NCBI GenBank assembly: GCA_937922235.1
Contig: CAKZVC010000003.1
Location: forward strand, 1-48,570
DNA length: 48,570 nt
Direction of reading: 5' to 3'
From: an uncultured Acidimicrobiales bacterium
GTDB taxonomy: Bacteria; Actinomycetota; Acidimicrobiia; Acidimicrobiales; SHLQ01
Shown here: positions 8,169-17,405 of the stretch, piece by piece
Numbering within the stretch: position 1 is the stretch's first letter
Layout: each line of letters starts with the position of its first letter
Notes under the pieces: generated by a model
Told to the model about the DNA's origin: nothing
Seen by the model: only the letters and a program-made list of their open reading frames with translations
The model's database searches: none
Translations under genes and position numbers: made by a program

Positions 8169-10304
8169 CTAACGGCCGGCTCTGTAACCAGTAAACCGAC
8201 GCAGACGCAGGCTATTCCATACGACAAACAGCGAGGACAGTCCCATCGCAGCTGCAGCAATCATTGGGCGCAGCAGCCCAAACGCCGCAAGCGGAATTGC
8301 TGCGGTGTTGTAGGCAAACGCCCAGAACAAATTGCCCTTGATCGTCGAGAGCGTTTGGCGCGCCAGCGCGATCGCGTCAGCGACGGCTCGGAGGTCTCCA
8401 CTGATGATCGTGAGGTCGGATGCTTCGATTGCGACGTCGGTGCCAGTGCCAAGGGCAATACCGAGGTCGGCTTGGGACAGCGCCGGCGCATCGTTGATGC
8501 CATCGCCCACCATCGCTACCCGCCGACCGCTCGCTTGCAGCCCCTCGATAACGGCGGACTTGCCTGCTGGGAGTACCTCAGCCACGACAGCGTCGATACC
8601 GACGTTTTCGGCGACGGTGTTCGCAGCCCGTTCGTTGTCGCCGGTGAGCATCGTCACCGACAAGCCCTGCTCGTGGAGGGCCGCAATCGCATCGCTCGAC
8701 GTTGGCTTCACGTGGTCGGTGACGACGAAGACGAGCTCGGCCACGCCTCCCCTGCCAGCGAAGACCGCGGTGGCGCCTGTGTGTTCGGCAGCGGATGCCT
8801 CAGTTTCGATCAGCTCAGATACCCGGTCGAACATGCTCCGACGCCCGACCTGGATATCGACGCCATCGATGGTCGCAGAGATGCCGACGCCGGGCTGATT
8901 CCTGAAGTCATCAACAGAACGCTCGCTCGTAACCGACGCCGCGATGGCCTTCGCAATCGGATGCTCCGACCGACTCTCCGCAGCTGCGGAGAGCTGATGG
9001 ACATGTGCTTGTTCGTCTGACGAGAGACCGGGGGCAATGACCGAATGAAGCGCCATCGACCCTTCGGTGATCGTTCCCGTCTTGTCGACGACGACAGCAT
9101 CGATCGCTCGTGTGTCCTCGAGAACTGCTCCGCCCTTGATGATGACACCGAGCTCGGCGCCCCGGCCGGTCCCGACCATGATCGCCAAAGGCGTCGCAAG
9201 CCCGAGCGCGCACGGGCACGAGATGATCAGCACCGAAACCGCAGCCGTGAAGGCAGCATCCACATCGCCCGAGACCAGAAGCCAGATACCCAACGTTGCC
9301 AGAGCGATCACGATCACGACAGGCACGAAGACCGAAGCGACCCGGTCGGCGAGGCGTTGGATCTCGGCTCGACTCCCCTGCGCCTCATCGACGAGACGGA
9401 TGATTTGGGCGAGCGCGGTGTCAGACCCGACACGAGTCGCCTCAACGGTGAGCGAGCCATCGGCATTGACGGTCGCACCGATGACCTCATCGCCCTGCGT
9501 CACGTCAACAGGTACCGGTTCGCCGGTCACCATCGACATGTCGACGGCGGAGTGACCGTCGACCACTACCCCGTCGGTCGCTATACGTTCTCCTGGGCGA
9601 ACGACGAACCGCATACCGACCTGAAGCTCGTCGACCGGGATCTCGGTGCCATCGATCAGGCGAGCATGTTGGGCGCCGAGATCGGCAAGTGCCCGAATGG
9701 CGTCGCCAGAACGCTTGGTCGCCCGCCGTTCGAACCACTTGCCGAGCAGAATGAGCGTGACGATTACCGCGCCCGTTTCGAAGTAGACGCCATCGCCTAC
9801 TTCGGCGATGAGGACAACCAACGACCACAGCAGCGCTGACAGCGAGCCGAGCGATACCAACGTGTCCATTGTTGATGCCCGCTGCGTGAGGTTGACCCAC
9901 GCCGCCCGATGGAACGGCCACCCCGACCACACGATGACCGGCAGTGACAGCGCAGCGACAACCCATTCACTGCCGTCGAAGAACAGGGCCGGAACCATCG
10001 ACAACAGCATTGCGGGAATGGACAACAGCAGGCCGACGATCAACCGGCGGCGCAGATCGTCTTCACGGCGCTGTTCGGCTTCGGCTACCTCGTCGTGCTC
10101 GATTACCGAGTACCCCGACGCAGCCACAGCAGCCGTAAGTTCTGCCGTCGTGACCGAGCCGTCATGAGTGATCGAAGCCCGCCCGGTAGCGAAGTTGACC
10201 TGGGCAATCTCGACCGCATCAAGCTTGCCCAAACGGCGCGATACCCGGTTCGCGCACGCTGCGCATGTCATCCCATCGATCGACAACTCTTCCCGAGTCA
10301 CCAC
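8169..10304 (-). CDS. copA: copper-exporting P1B-type ATPase
   Basis: A P1B-1 ATPase of about 711 residues. In order: one N-terminal HMA domain ([12 protein letters not shown]), transmembrane pairs, the actuator loop VTGEPVPV, the intramembrane metal site [11 protein letters not shown], the phosphorylated Asp in [11 protein letters not shown], the His-Pro motif SEHPIAKAI, and the hinge [20 protein letters not shown]. The last helices hold YNTAAIPLA and MGLSSL, which with CPC specify Cu(I). The frame runs back to 10397, but that extension crosses a duplicated 25-base repeat, so I place the start at one of the GTG codons at 10304 or 10301, with GTG 10334 as an alternative. Cotranscribed with copZ. 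Confidence 0.93.
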   Translation of the reverse strand: MVTREELSIDGMTCAACANRVSRRLGKLDAVEIAQVNFATGRASITHDGSVTTAELTAAVAASGYSVIEHDEVAEAEQRREDDLRRRLIVGLLLSIPAMLLSMVPALFFDGSEWVVAALSLPVIVWSGWPFHRAAWVNLTQRASTMDTLVSLGSLSALLWSLVVLIAEVGDGVYFETGAVIVTLILLGKWFERRATKRSGDAIRALADLGAQHARLIDGTEIPVDELQVGMRFVVRPGERIATDGVVVDGHSAVDMSMVTGEPVPVDVTQGDEVIGATVNADGSLTVEATRVGSDTALAQIIRLVDEAQGSRAEIQRLADRVASVFVPVVIVIALATLGIWLLVSGDVDAAFTAAVSVLIISCPCALGLATPLAIMVGTGRGAELGVIIKGGAVLEDTRAIDAVVVDKTGTITEGSMALHSVIAPGLSSDEQAHVHQLSAAAESRSEHPIAKAIAASVTSERSVDDFRNQPGVGISATIDGVDIQVGRRSMFDRVSELIETEASAAEHTGATAVFAGRGGVAELVFVVTDHVKPTSSDAIAALHEQGLSVTMLTGDNERAANTVAENVGIDAVVAEVLPAGKSAVIEGLQASGRRVAMVGDGINDAPALSQADLGIALGTGTDVAIEASDLTIISGDLRAVADAIALARQTLSTIKGNLFWAFAYNTAAIPLAAFGLLRPMIAAAAMGLSSLFVVWNSLRLRRFTGYRAGR

Positions 10305-10352
10305 GGCCGTTCCATACTCAGATCGTACTTCCACCAGCGCCGAGCCGGTCAG

Positions 10353-10411
10353 GCGATGACCAAGAGGGTCTGACCCCGAAAGCCGCGCGATGACCAAGAG
10401 GGTCTGACCCC
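10353..10411. repeat. 25-bp direct repeat, each copy ending in the palindrome core
   Basis: The 25 bases at 10353-10377 recur exactly at 10387-10411, 34 bases apart. Each ends in GGGTCTGACCCC, the palindrome seen near 4.4 kb with its first G changed to A. The pair sits between the divergent copA and HtrA-like genes, where it could act as a regulatory site or simply be a repeat insertion. Confidence 0.8.
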
Positions 10412-10498
10412 AACGGCCGCGTTCGGCAAGAAATCGACAAGATCACGCCACCCGGTCGGGGCGATACGGGTGAGGGCAGTACCGTAGAGCAAGCAGTT

Positions 10499-11404
10499 AT
10501 GACCTCGACGGAACCGTACTCCCCCCGCACTCCGCCGCCGCCGGTGGCCATGCCGGGCCGAATGCTGCCCGTCGTCGAGCCTGAACCCGTTGCGGTCGAG
10601 CCTGAGAGCGAGCAACCCGACGATCTCGAACCGCCGCGCCGATCACGTCGAAAACTCCTCACCGCGCTGGCGTGGTGGCTTATCGCCATCGGCCTTGGGG
10701 TTATCGCCACGCTGTTGTTTCTCGACCGCGAGGTGACAACAACCCCCGACGAGGTCGATGCAGCTATCGACGAAGCCTTCTCGTCCACAACCGTCGCTCC
10801 CGACCGTGGGCCAGCCATCTACGGCACCGTGATCCAGTCGGTCGTGTTCATTCAGGTTGGCGATCCGGGCGACGAGACCGGCTCGATCGGAACCGGCACA
10901 ATCATCAACGCTGATGGCACGATCATGACGTCAGACCACGTGGTCGACAGCGGCAAGGCCATCACGGTCACGTTCGCCGACGGCACCCGCAGTGGTGCGA
11001 CAATCATCGATTCGCAACCCGAGCTCGACCTGGCCACTCTGATGCCCGACACCCTCCCTCAGGTCGTCGTCCCAGCAACGATGGGCGGCAGCGTCCCTAT
11101 CGGAACTCGGGTGTACGCCATTGGCAACCCGCTCGGCCTTGGAGGCTCGTTCTCAACTGGGGTCGTGTCGGGACTTGATCGCTCATTGCCGCTCGGTGAC
11201 GGCGGGTCGCTCGAGAACCTCATCCAATTCGATGCTGCCGTCAATCCGGGCAGCTCCGGCGGACCCTTGGTGAACGCCAACGGTCAAGTCGTCGGAATCG
11301 TGACTGCGCTCGTGAACCCCACGGGCTCGGACTTCTTTGCCGGGATCGGATTCGCCGTTCCCATCGAAATCGCCGGCGGCGCCGCTGGAGGACCAGAACA
11401 ATGA
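10499..11404 (+). CDS. membrane-anchored HtrA/DegP-like serine protease without PDZ domain
   Basis: A 301-residue protein: a proline- and acid-rich cytoplasmic N-terminus (1-50), basic RRSRRK, one membrane helix (about 53-75), then a trypsin-like domain facing outward. The catalytic triad is intact: His147 in TSDHVV, Asp177 in PELDLAT and Ser253 in GSSGGP. The usual C-terminal PDZ domain is absent; the protein stops soon after GIGFAVPIEIA. Its stop overlaps the MoxR start by ATGA, so it leads a five-gene operon. It may process or survey envelope proteins on behalf of the MoxR/VWA system, which is inference from context. Confidence 0.85.
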   Translation: MTSTEPYSPRTPPPPVAMPGRMLPVVEPEPVAVEPESEQPDDLEPPRRSRRKLLTALAWWLIAIGLGVIATLLFLDREVTTTPDEVDAAIDEAFSSTTVAPDRGPAIYGTVIQSVVFIQVGDPGDETGSIGTGTIINADGTIMTSDHVVDSGKAITVTFADGTRSGATIIDSQPELDLATLMPDTLPQVVVPATMGGSVPIGTRVYAIGNPLGLGGSFSTGVVSGLDRSLPLGDGGSLENLIQFDAAVNPGSSGGPLVNANGQVVGIVTALVNPTGSDFFAGIGFAVPIEIAGGAAGGPEQ

Positions 11405-12573
11405 CGAATGACAATCTCTCGACGCCTACGGGTGGGTCGGTCCCACCGCCGCCTCCCATGGGAGCGAACCCTCCCCGAGGCGCGGCGCCAGCGACAGCCC
11501 CGACATCGGCCCCCGTGACGCAACCTGCCGTAAGCATTGCGCCGGACGCAGCAACAGCCTCCAGCCAGCCGCCGAAGGCCCCGCAGCAACGTCCACTGGA
11601 GCAGGTGCTCTACGAGGTGAAGAAGGTCATCGTTGGCCAGGACCTCCTTCTCGAGCAGCTCATCGTTGCGCTCTTGGCCAGGGGACACGTGTTGGTTGAA
11701 GGCGTGCCTGGCCTCGCGAAGACTCTCGCGATCAAGACCGTGGCCGAGTCGATCGGTGGCGAGTTTCAGCGAATCCAGTTCACCCCCGACCTTGTCCCTG
11801 CCGATCTCACGGGCACCAGGATTTACAACCAAAAGTCTGGCGAGTTCCAGACATCCCTTGGCCCGGTCTTCACCAACCTGCTGCTCGCCGACGAAATCAA
11901 CCGGGCCCCGGCGAAGGTCCAGTCGGCGCTGCTCGAAGTCATGCAGGAGCGTCAGGTCACCATTGGCCGCGAGACACACAAGGTGCCGAACCCGTTCCTC
12001 GTGCTCGCCACCCAGAACCCGATCGAATCCGAAGGCACCTACCCGCTGCCCGAAGCTCAGCTCGACCGCTTCATGATGAAGGTGCTCGTGGGTTATCCAA
12101 GCCCCACCGAAGAGTTCGTCATCGTCGAACGGATGACGAGCGCGGTCGAGGCCGTCAGTCAGGTCATGACCACCGAGGAACTGCTCGAGCTACAAAAGGC
12201 CGCCGATCAGATCTACGTCGACCCAGCGCTTATCGACTACTCGGTACGGCTCGTCAACGCGACCAGAGCACCGCAAGCCGTGGGCCTCACCAATCTCGCG
12301 CCGTACATCACCCATGGCGCTAGCCCACGAGCGTCGATCAACCTGATCCTTACTGCAAAGGCCCTCGCCTTTGTACGAGGTCGCGACTACGCCCTCGCCC
12401 AAGATGTGCGAGACCTGGCCCTCGACGTGCTCCGTCATCGCCTGGTGCTGTCGTACGAGGCACTCGCCGATGGCGTGCGCTCCGACGACCTCCTGGCGCA
12501 GATCCTTCACACAATCCCCCTTCCTGAGGTGACGCTCCGTGAGCGCACAAACAACGTCCTCAACAACACCTGA
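11401..12573 (+). CDS. MoxR-family AAA+ ATPase
   Basis: A 390-residue protein with a disordered proline/alanine-rich N-terminus (about 1-65) and a MoxR AAA+ core. Walker A is GVPGLAKTLAIKT, Walker B is LLLADEINRAPAKVQ, and sensor 1 is VLATQNPIE followed by EGTYPLPEAQLDRFM. MoxR ATPases act as chaperones that remodel or activate partner proteins carrying VWA domains, and such partners follow directly. The coding sequence overlaps the DUF58 gene by 35 bases, which suggests a fixed stoichiometry. Confidence 0.93.
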   Translation: MTNDNLSTPTGGSVPPPPPMGANPPRGAAPATAPTSAPVTQPAVSIAPDAATASSQPPKAPQQRPLEQVLYEVKKVIVGQDLLLEQLIVALLARGHVLVEGVPGLAKTLAIKTVAESIGGEFQRIQFTPDLVPADLTGTRIYNQKSGEFQTSLGPVFTNLLLADEINRAPAKVQSALLEVMQERQVTIGRETHKVPNPFLVLATQNPIESEGTYPLPEAQLDRFMMKVLVGYPSPTEEFVIVERMTSAVEAVSQVMTTEELLELQKAADQIYVDPALIDYSVRLVNATRAPQAVGLTNLAPYITHGASPRASINLILTAKALAFVRGRDYALAQDVRDLALDVLRHRLVLSYEALADGVRSDDLLAQILHTIPLPEVTLRERTNNVLNNT

Positions 12574-13441
12574 GTCGCTCCTTCAGCGCCTCGACTGGGA
12601 GGTGTTGCGCCGTCTCGATGGGCGTCTGCAGGGCGACTACCGGACCGCGTTCCTCGGCGATGGCCTAGACGTCGCAGACCTGCGCGACTACCAGCCCGAC
12701 GATGACATTCGCCGCATCGACTGGAACGTTACGGCGCGGATGGACACGCCCTTCGTCCGCCAATACGACGAAGATCGCGATCTCACCGCGTGGTTCCTCG
12801 TCGACCGGTCGGCATCGATGCAGTTCGGCCATGACGGACGCACGAAGGAAACCGTCGTTGCCGAGCTCGTGACTGCCCTCGCCCGGGTGCTGAGCAACCG
12901 GGGCAACCGCGTTGGCGCGGTTCTGTGGAACAACCAGATCGAGCGCACTGTTCAGCCGCGAACCGGCCGACCGCAAGTGCTGCGTCTGGCTCGACACCTT
13001 CTGACCGAACCTGGCGATGCCGGGGCCCAGACCAGCCTCGCTGGCCTTTGCGACGCTGGTTCGAACATCGCCCGACGACGCTCGATGGTCTTCGTCGTCT
13101 CCGACTTCGTTAGCGAACCGGGCTGGGATGTGGCCATGCGTCGCCTCGCCACTCGCCACGATGTGGCCGCGATTCGTGTGGTCGACCCGCAAGAGGTCGA
13201 GCTACCAAACGCCGGCTTGGTCGTTGTGCAAGATGCAGAGACCGGCGAACAAATGACGGTCGACACCGCAAACCCTCGATTCCGCAAGCGCTTCGCCGAA
13301 GCCGCAGCAGCAAGAGAGGCCGCGATCGACGACGCGGCAACGAAGGCAGGCGTTGACCTGTTCACGATCTCGACGACCGACGACCTCGCCCGTTCCCTTC
13401 TTGCGATGGTCGCACGCCGCAAGGGACGTCAGCGCCGATGA
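12539..13441 (+). CDS. DUF58 domain protein with degenerate VWA fold
   Basis: A 300-residue soluble protein. The N-terminal segment FLGDGLDVADLRDYQPDDD and IRRIDWNVTARM are DUF58 signatures, and the later FLVDRSASMQFG contains a DxSxS metal-ion-dependent adhesion site. DUF58 proteins are obligate companions of MoxR ATPases. The GTG start is within the end of the MoxR gene and the TGA overlaps the next ATG by four bases. Confidence 0.9.
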   Translation: MSAQTTSSTTPESLLQRLDWEVLRRLDGRLQGDYRTAFLGDGLDVADLRDYQPDDDIRRIDWNVTARMDTPFVRQYDEDRDLTAWFLVDRSASMQFGHDGRTKETVVAELVTALARVLSNRGNRVGAVLWNNQIERTVQPRTGRPQVLRLARHLLTEPGDAGAQTSLAGLCDAGSNIARRRSMVFVVSDFVSEPGWDVAMRRLATRHDVAAIRVVDPQEVELPNAGLVVVQDAETGEQMTVDTANPRFRKRFAEAAAAREAAIDDAATKAGVDLFTISTTDDLARSLLAMVARRKGRQRR

Positions 13442-14424
13442 GTTTCCTCTGGCCGTTGGCGCTTGTTGCGCTCGTGCTCGTCCCGATACTCGTTGTCGGG
13501 TACTTGTGGATGGCCCGCCGCTCACGTTCGATCTCCCCGGACGCAACGCTCGGCGCTGGCTATGGCGATGTGGTCAACCTCGGATGGAAGCGCCACGTCT
13601 CTCCCCTTCTGATCCTCTTGGCGTTGACATCGATGCTTGTGGGCTTCTCGCGTCCGCAGGCCACCATCGACGTGCCCGAGTTCCGCAGCACCGTCGTCCT
13701 CGTCTTCGATACGTCGCAATCGATGGTCGCCGACGACGTCGAGCCCACCCGCCTCGACGCGGCAAAGGCCGCAGCGACCGCGTTCGTCGAGGCGCAAGAC
13801 GACTCGGTCGAAGTCGGCATCGTGTCGTTCGGGTCGACCGGCGCCGCCACGCTGCGCCCCTCCGATGACCGGACGGCGGTGCTCGCTTCGATCGATCGGC
13901 TCGAACCAGCAGGTGGCACATCACTGAGTGAAGGCCTCTTCGCTGGGCTGAGCACCATTGCCAAGGAGCCGATCCTGTTTCTCCCGGACGAGAACGGTCA
14001 AGCGAACATTCCGCCGGTCGACTTCGGTGGCTTTGGGTCGGCAATCATCGTGATCTTCAGCGACGGCGAAGACACCACCGAGCAAGACCCAGCACCACTG
14101 GCCGAACTCGCCTCGACAAACGGCATTCGCATCTACCCGGTCGGCATCGGCACAACCGAGGGCGCCGTCGTCGAGCTCGAGGGGTTCTCGATGTCGTCAG
14201 CGCTCAACGAGGCGTCGCTCCAGGACCTCGCTGATCGCAGCAACGGCACCTACTTCCAAGCGGAAACGCTCGACGATTTTGCGTCCATTACCGACACGAT
14301 TGAACGCGACCTCGAAGTGAACGAAGAGCTGTTCGAGCTCACGAGTTTCTTCGGCATCGGTGCGCTCGTTCTGCTCGCGCTCGCTGCTCTTGTAGCGATG
14401 GCGACGAAGGGACGGACGTTATGA
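13438..14424 (+). CDS. VWA domain membrane protein (BatA-like)
   Basis: A 328-residue protein with two N-terminal membrane helices (residues about 3-25 and 55-72), an extracytoplasmic von Willebrand factor A domain and a final C-terminal helix (FGIGALVLLALAALVAM). The MIDAS motif is intact in VLVFDTSQSM, with later Thr (GGTSLSEGL) and Asp (IIVIFSDGED) ligands. It corresponds to BatA of the Bacteroides aerotolerance-type operon. It overlaps both neighbours by ATGA. Confidence 0.9.
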   Translation: MSFLWPLALVALVLVPILVVGYLWMARRSRSISPDATLGAGYGDVVNLGWKRHVSPLLILLALTSMLVGFSRPQATIDVPEFRSTVVLVFDTSQSMVADDVEPTRLDAAKAAATAFVEAQDDSVEVGIVSFGSTGAATLRPSDDRTAVLASIDRLEPAGGTSLSEGLFAGLSTIAKEPILFLPDENGQANIPPVDFGGFGSAIIVIFSDGEDTTEQDPAPLAELASTNGIRIYPVGIGTTEGAVVELEGFSMSSALNEASLQDLADRSNGTYFQAETLDDFASITDTIERDLEVNEELFELTSFFGIGALVLLALAALVAMATKGRTL

Positions 14425-15506
14425 GTTTCGCGTGGCCGCTCATGCTGCTCACCTTGCTGGTGCCGCTGCTTATCCTCATCGCCTACATCCTGATGCTGCG
14501 TCGGCGGAAGAACCGGGCGATCTCCTACGGCAGCCTCTCACTGATCCGCGAAGCCGAGCCGGGCTCAGCCCCGTGGAAGCGCCACGTGCCGACGGCACTG
14601 CTCTTGCTCGCGATGAGCAGTCTCGCAATCGGCTCAGCCCGACCTCAAGCCGTGGTGCAGGTTCCACTTAGCCGCACGTCGATCATCTTGGCGCTCGATG
14701 TTTCGTTGTCGATGTGCTCGACCGATGTTGCACCCAACCGGCTTGCCGTTGCCCAAGAAGCGGCGCGGATCTTTGTCGAGAACCGCGACGACGGCACCCA
14801 AATCGGTATCGTCGCTTTTGGTGGCACCGCCGAGCTGGTGGTGTCTCCGACGAACGAAACCGACGAGCTCGTCACGGCAATCGATGGCTTTACCGCATCG
14901 CTCGGCACGGGCATCGGCAACGCCACCCTGCGGTCGCTCGACGCAATTGCCGAGGTCAATCCTGACGTCGAGCGAGCAGCGCTCGATCTCAGTGACACCG
15001 TCGATCGCGCGGCCATAGAAGCATCGGGCGAGTACGTGCCTGACATTGTCGTCCTCCTCACCGATGGCGCAAACAGTCAGGGCATCGAGCCACTCGTGGC
15101 GGCCCAGCAAGCGTTCGATCGACAAGTTCGGGTCTTCACCATCGGCTTCGGTGGCGACGAAATTTCCGAGATGGTCTGCGCTCCCGACCAAATCGGCCCA
15201 AGCTCGTTCGCCCCCGGCTTTGGCTTCTCAAATGGCCGCCCCGACCTTGGTGACACCACCATCGAAGAACTCCGCCCGTTCCTCGTGATCGACGAGCCGA
15301 CGCTCCAGCAGGTTGCTGACCTCACCGGCGGAGAGTACTTCCGAGCCGAAGACGCCGAGGCACTCATCGACGTGTTCAACCAGCTTCCCAGCCAGATCGT
15401 GCTCCAAGATCAAGACACGGAGATAACGGTGGCGTTTGTTGCGGCTGGTCTTCTCCTGCTGATCCTTGCCATCGGTGCCAGCCTCCGGTTCAACCGGGCC
15501 CGCTAA
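14421..15506 (+). CDS. VWA domain membrane protein (BatB-like)
   Basis: A 361-residue paralogue of the preceding gene with the same plan: N-terminal hydrophobic helices, SAPWKRHVPTALLLLAMSSL, a VWA domain with intact MIDAS (ILALDVSLSM, later GTGIGNATL and VVLLTDGAN), and a last helix near the C-terminus (VAFVAAGLLLLILAIGASL). An insert rich in Glu and Asp between the Thr and Asp ligands (about residues 180-210) is larger than in the first copy. Last gene of the protease-MoxR-DUF58-VWA-VWA operon. Confidence 0.9.
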   Translation: MSFAWPLMLLTLLVPLLILIAYILMLRRRKNRAISYGSLSLIREAEPGSAPWKRHVPTALLLLAMSSLAIGSARPQAVVQVPLSRTSIILALDVSLSMCSTDVAPNRLAVAQEAARIFVENRDDGTQIGIVAFGGTAELVVSPTNETDELVTAIDGFTASLGTGIGNATLRSLDAIAEVNPDVERAALDLSDTVDRAAIEASGEYVPDIVVLLTDGANSQGIEPLVAAQQAFDRQVRVFTIGFGGDEISEMVCAPDQIGPSSFAPGFGFSNGRPDLGDTTIEELRPFLVIDEPTLQQVADLTGGEYFRAEDAEALIDVFNQLPSQIVLQDQDTEITVAFVAAGLLLLILAIGASLRFNRAR

Positions 15507-15555
15507 CGCCGCTCGTTGCGCGCCGGGCGAAGGTCCGGACAGTAGCCTCACTGCC

Positions 15556-16605
15556 ATGAGTTCGATCACGATTCCGTTCCCCGACGACTGGCACGTGCAC
15601 TTGCGAGATGGCGACATGCTCGACGCTGTCGTTGGCTATACCGCCCGACGGTTTCGCTATTCGATGGTGATGCCCAACGTCGTTCCGCCGATCACCTCAA
15701 CCGCCGAGGCCGAGAAGTATCGCGACCGGATCCTTGCAAGCACCCCCGACGATGCGGTCGACTTTCGTCCCGTAATGGCGCTGTACTGCTCGCCAGACAT
15801 CGACCTCGCCGACCTTCGTGCTGGCATCGACAGCGGCGTCGTGGCGGCCGTCAAGTACTACCCCGCCGGTGCAACCACGAACTCCGAATCCGGAGGTACG
15901 TCGCTGCTCGCGTTCCGTGACCTGTTCGAGGTTTTGGCCGACACCGACACTCGCCTCCTGGTCCATGCCGAAGCAACCGACCCCGCAATCGACATCTTTG
16001 ATCGCGAGGCCGCCTTCCTCGAAGACCAGCTCGCGCCGTTGTGCGAGGCCATGCCCGAGCTTCTCGTCACCGTCGAACACGTCTCGACTCGCGCTGGAGT
16101 CGACTTTGTGGCTACCCATCCGCAGTGCGCCGCCACGGTGACCCCGCACCACCTGGCCCGTGAGCGTTCGGACTTGCTCGCCGACGGCATGCGACCCGAC
16201 CTGTACTGCAAGCCGGTGATCAACAGTAGCGACGACCAAGCTGCACTGATCGACGCGGCGACCAGCGGTGACCCAGCGTTCATGCTCGGTACCGATTCGG
16301 CACCTCACCCCACAACAGCAAAGTACGGGCCGAAGGCAAAGGCCGGAGTGTTCAACGCGGCGTATGGCCTTGAGGTCGTTGCCGACGTGTTCCGAAACCA
16401 TGGGGCACTCGACCAGCTCGGTGCGTTTGTCTCGAGCAACGGATGTGCGGTGTACGGAGTTGATGCGCCCGAGGCAACGCTCGAGCTCTCCCATGAACCG
16501 GTCGACCGTGACTTGGCAACCGACTTGTCGACCTCGTCGGGCGACAGCGTCGTACTGTTCGGCACCGAAGAAGCCAGCCAGTGGACCGTCACCGTCCACA
16601 ACTAA
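15556..16605 (+). CDS. pyrC: dihydroorotase, class II (homodimeric) type
   Basis: A 349-residue zinc amidohydrolase that cyclises carbamoyl aspartate to dihydroorotate in pyrimidine synthesis. Metal ligands are visible: DWHVHLRDG, the carboxylated Lys in VAAVKYYPAGATTNS, His in LLVHAEATD, His in TVTPHHLARE and Asp in MLGTDSAPHPT. This is the E. coli-type short class II enzyme. Actinobacteria usually carry the longer class I form in a pyr operon, while here it stands alone, so lateral origin or a second copy is possible. Start is the ATG at 15556; the frame extends upstream into the VWA gene but without family similarity. Confidence 0.93.
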   Translation: MSSITIPFPDDWHVHLRDGDMLDAVVGYTARRFRYSMVMPNVVPPITSTAEAEKYRDRILASTPDDAVDFRPVMALYCSPDIDLADLRAGIDSGVVAAVKYYPAGATTNSESGGTSLLAFRDLFEVLADTDTRLLVHAEATDPAIDIFDREAAFLEDQLAPLCEAMPELLVTVEHVSTRAGVDFVATHPQCAATVTPHHLARERSDLLADGMRPDLYCKPVINSSDDQAALIDAATSGDPAFMLGTDSAPHPTTAKYGPKAKAGVFNAAYGLEVVADVFRNHGALDQLGAFVSSNGCAVYGVDAPEATLELSHEPVDRDLATDLSTSSGDSVVLFGTEEASQWTVTVHN

Positions 16606-16627
16606 CCGCGGACTCGCTCGTGCGGCT

Positions 16628-17398
16628 CTAGGCCTTCCCAGGCCATCCACAACGGACGTTGACGCCCGGCGAGTAGTGCACGACCGGGTCTTCGGTCGGC
16701 TGCGACAATCCGCAGGCAGCGACAAGCTCGTCGTTCCATTCGTTGACCGTCGCCCGATGCAGGGGCCATGGCTCGTGGTACATCGTGGCGTACGAGCGGT
16801 ACTTCCAGAACGAGCCGTACAGCGCCCATCGAGACGTCAGGAAGTTGTCGAGCTCAGAGATCTCCTCAACCGGGATTTCGTCGCCGACCTCGACATCAAC
16901 CAGTGACGTTGCGCCCGAGGGTTTCGGCCACCGGCGGGTGGCGTCGTACACGACTCGGTCACCGGTTCCCGAAAGGTCATTCGTTGCGGGCGTGCCGTCC
17001 GCATGTGTTCGGGTCACCGACATCGTCGACCAGAAGTACGGCACCTGGTACGACGCCCGAGCGGTCACCACAGCAGGCAGTGACGAGGCCTCGAGCGACC
17101 AGAACCACACACCCGGTTCGCCACTTGGGCCGTAGACATAGCTGCGGACGTTGGTCTCAGGGAAGTGGAGGATCTTCTCCATCGCTGGCGCACCGGGAAT
17201 GTCGACTTCCATTTCGAAGGGCACCAGGCCAACCCACGCCGAGCCATCGAAGCTCTCGACTGTCAGACCATCTGGGACCAACGCCTGCACTTCCTCGACG
17301 GGAAAGCGCCAGTGAAGCATCGTGAGGTTCAACCAACGCATCCGCATCGGGGTCCGGTTGATCGTGTGCGGGCAGATCCGGGGGTATCGGTCGGTCAC
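16628..17398 (-). CDS. DUF2071 family protein (YqjF-like)
   Basis: A 256-residue protein matching DUF2071: RMRWLNLTMLHWRFPVEEVQ, the middle segment NVRSYVYGPSGEPGVWFWSL and a late WPLHRATV. The fold resembles acetoacetate decarboxylase, but no catalytic lysine of that enzyme can be placed, and function is unknown. Its GTG/ATG region begins seven bases downstream of the stop of the degenerate protease gene on the same strand, so the two may be cotranscribed. It converges on pyrC with 22 bases between. Confidence 0.82.
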   Translation of the reverse strand: MTDRYPRICPHTINRTPMRMRWLNLTMLHWRFPVEEVQALVPDGLTVESFDGSAWVGLVPFEMEVDIPGAPAMEKILHFPETNVRSYVYGPSGEPGVWFWSLEASSLPAVVTARASYQVPYFWSTMSVTRTHADGTPATNDLSGTGDRVVYDATRRWPKPSGATSLVDVEVGDEIPVEEISELDNFLTSRWALYGSFWKYRSYATMYHEPWPLHRATVNEWNDELVAACGLSQPTEDPVVHYSPGVNVRCGWPGKA

Positions 17399-17405
17399 AG
17401 AGTCC

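Noticed and set aside
10305..10397. N-terminal extension of copA upstream of 10304
   Set aside because: The extension crosses the duplicated 25-base repeat and lacks family similarity; GTG codons nearer the metal-binding domain are better starts.
15697..16725. 342-codon open frame antisense to pyrC
   Set aside because: Shadow of the dihydroorotase; no ribosome binding site or motif support.
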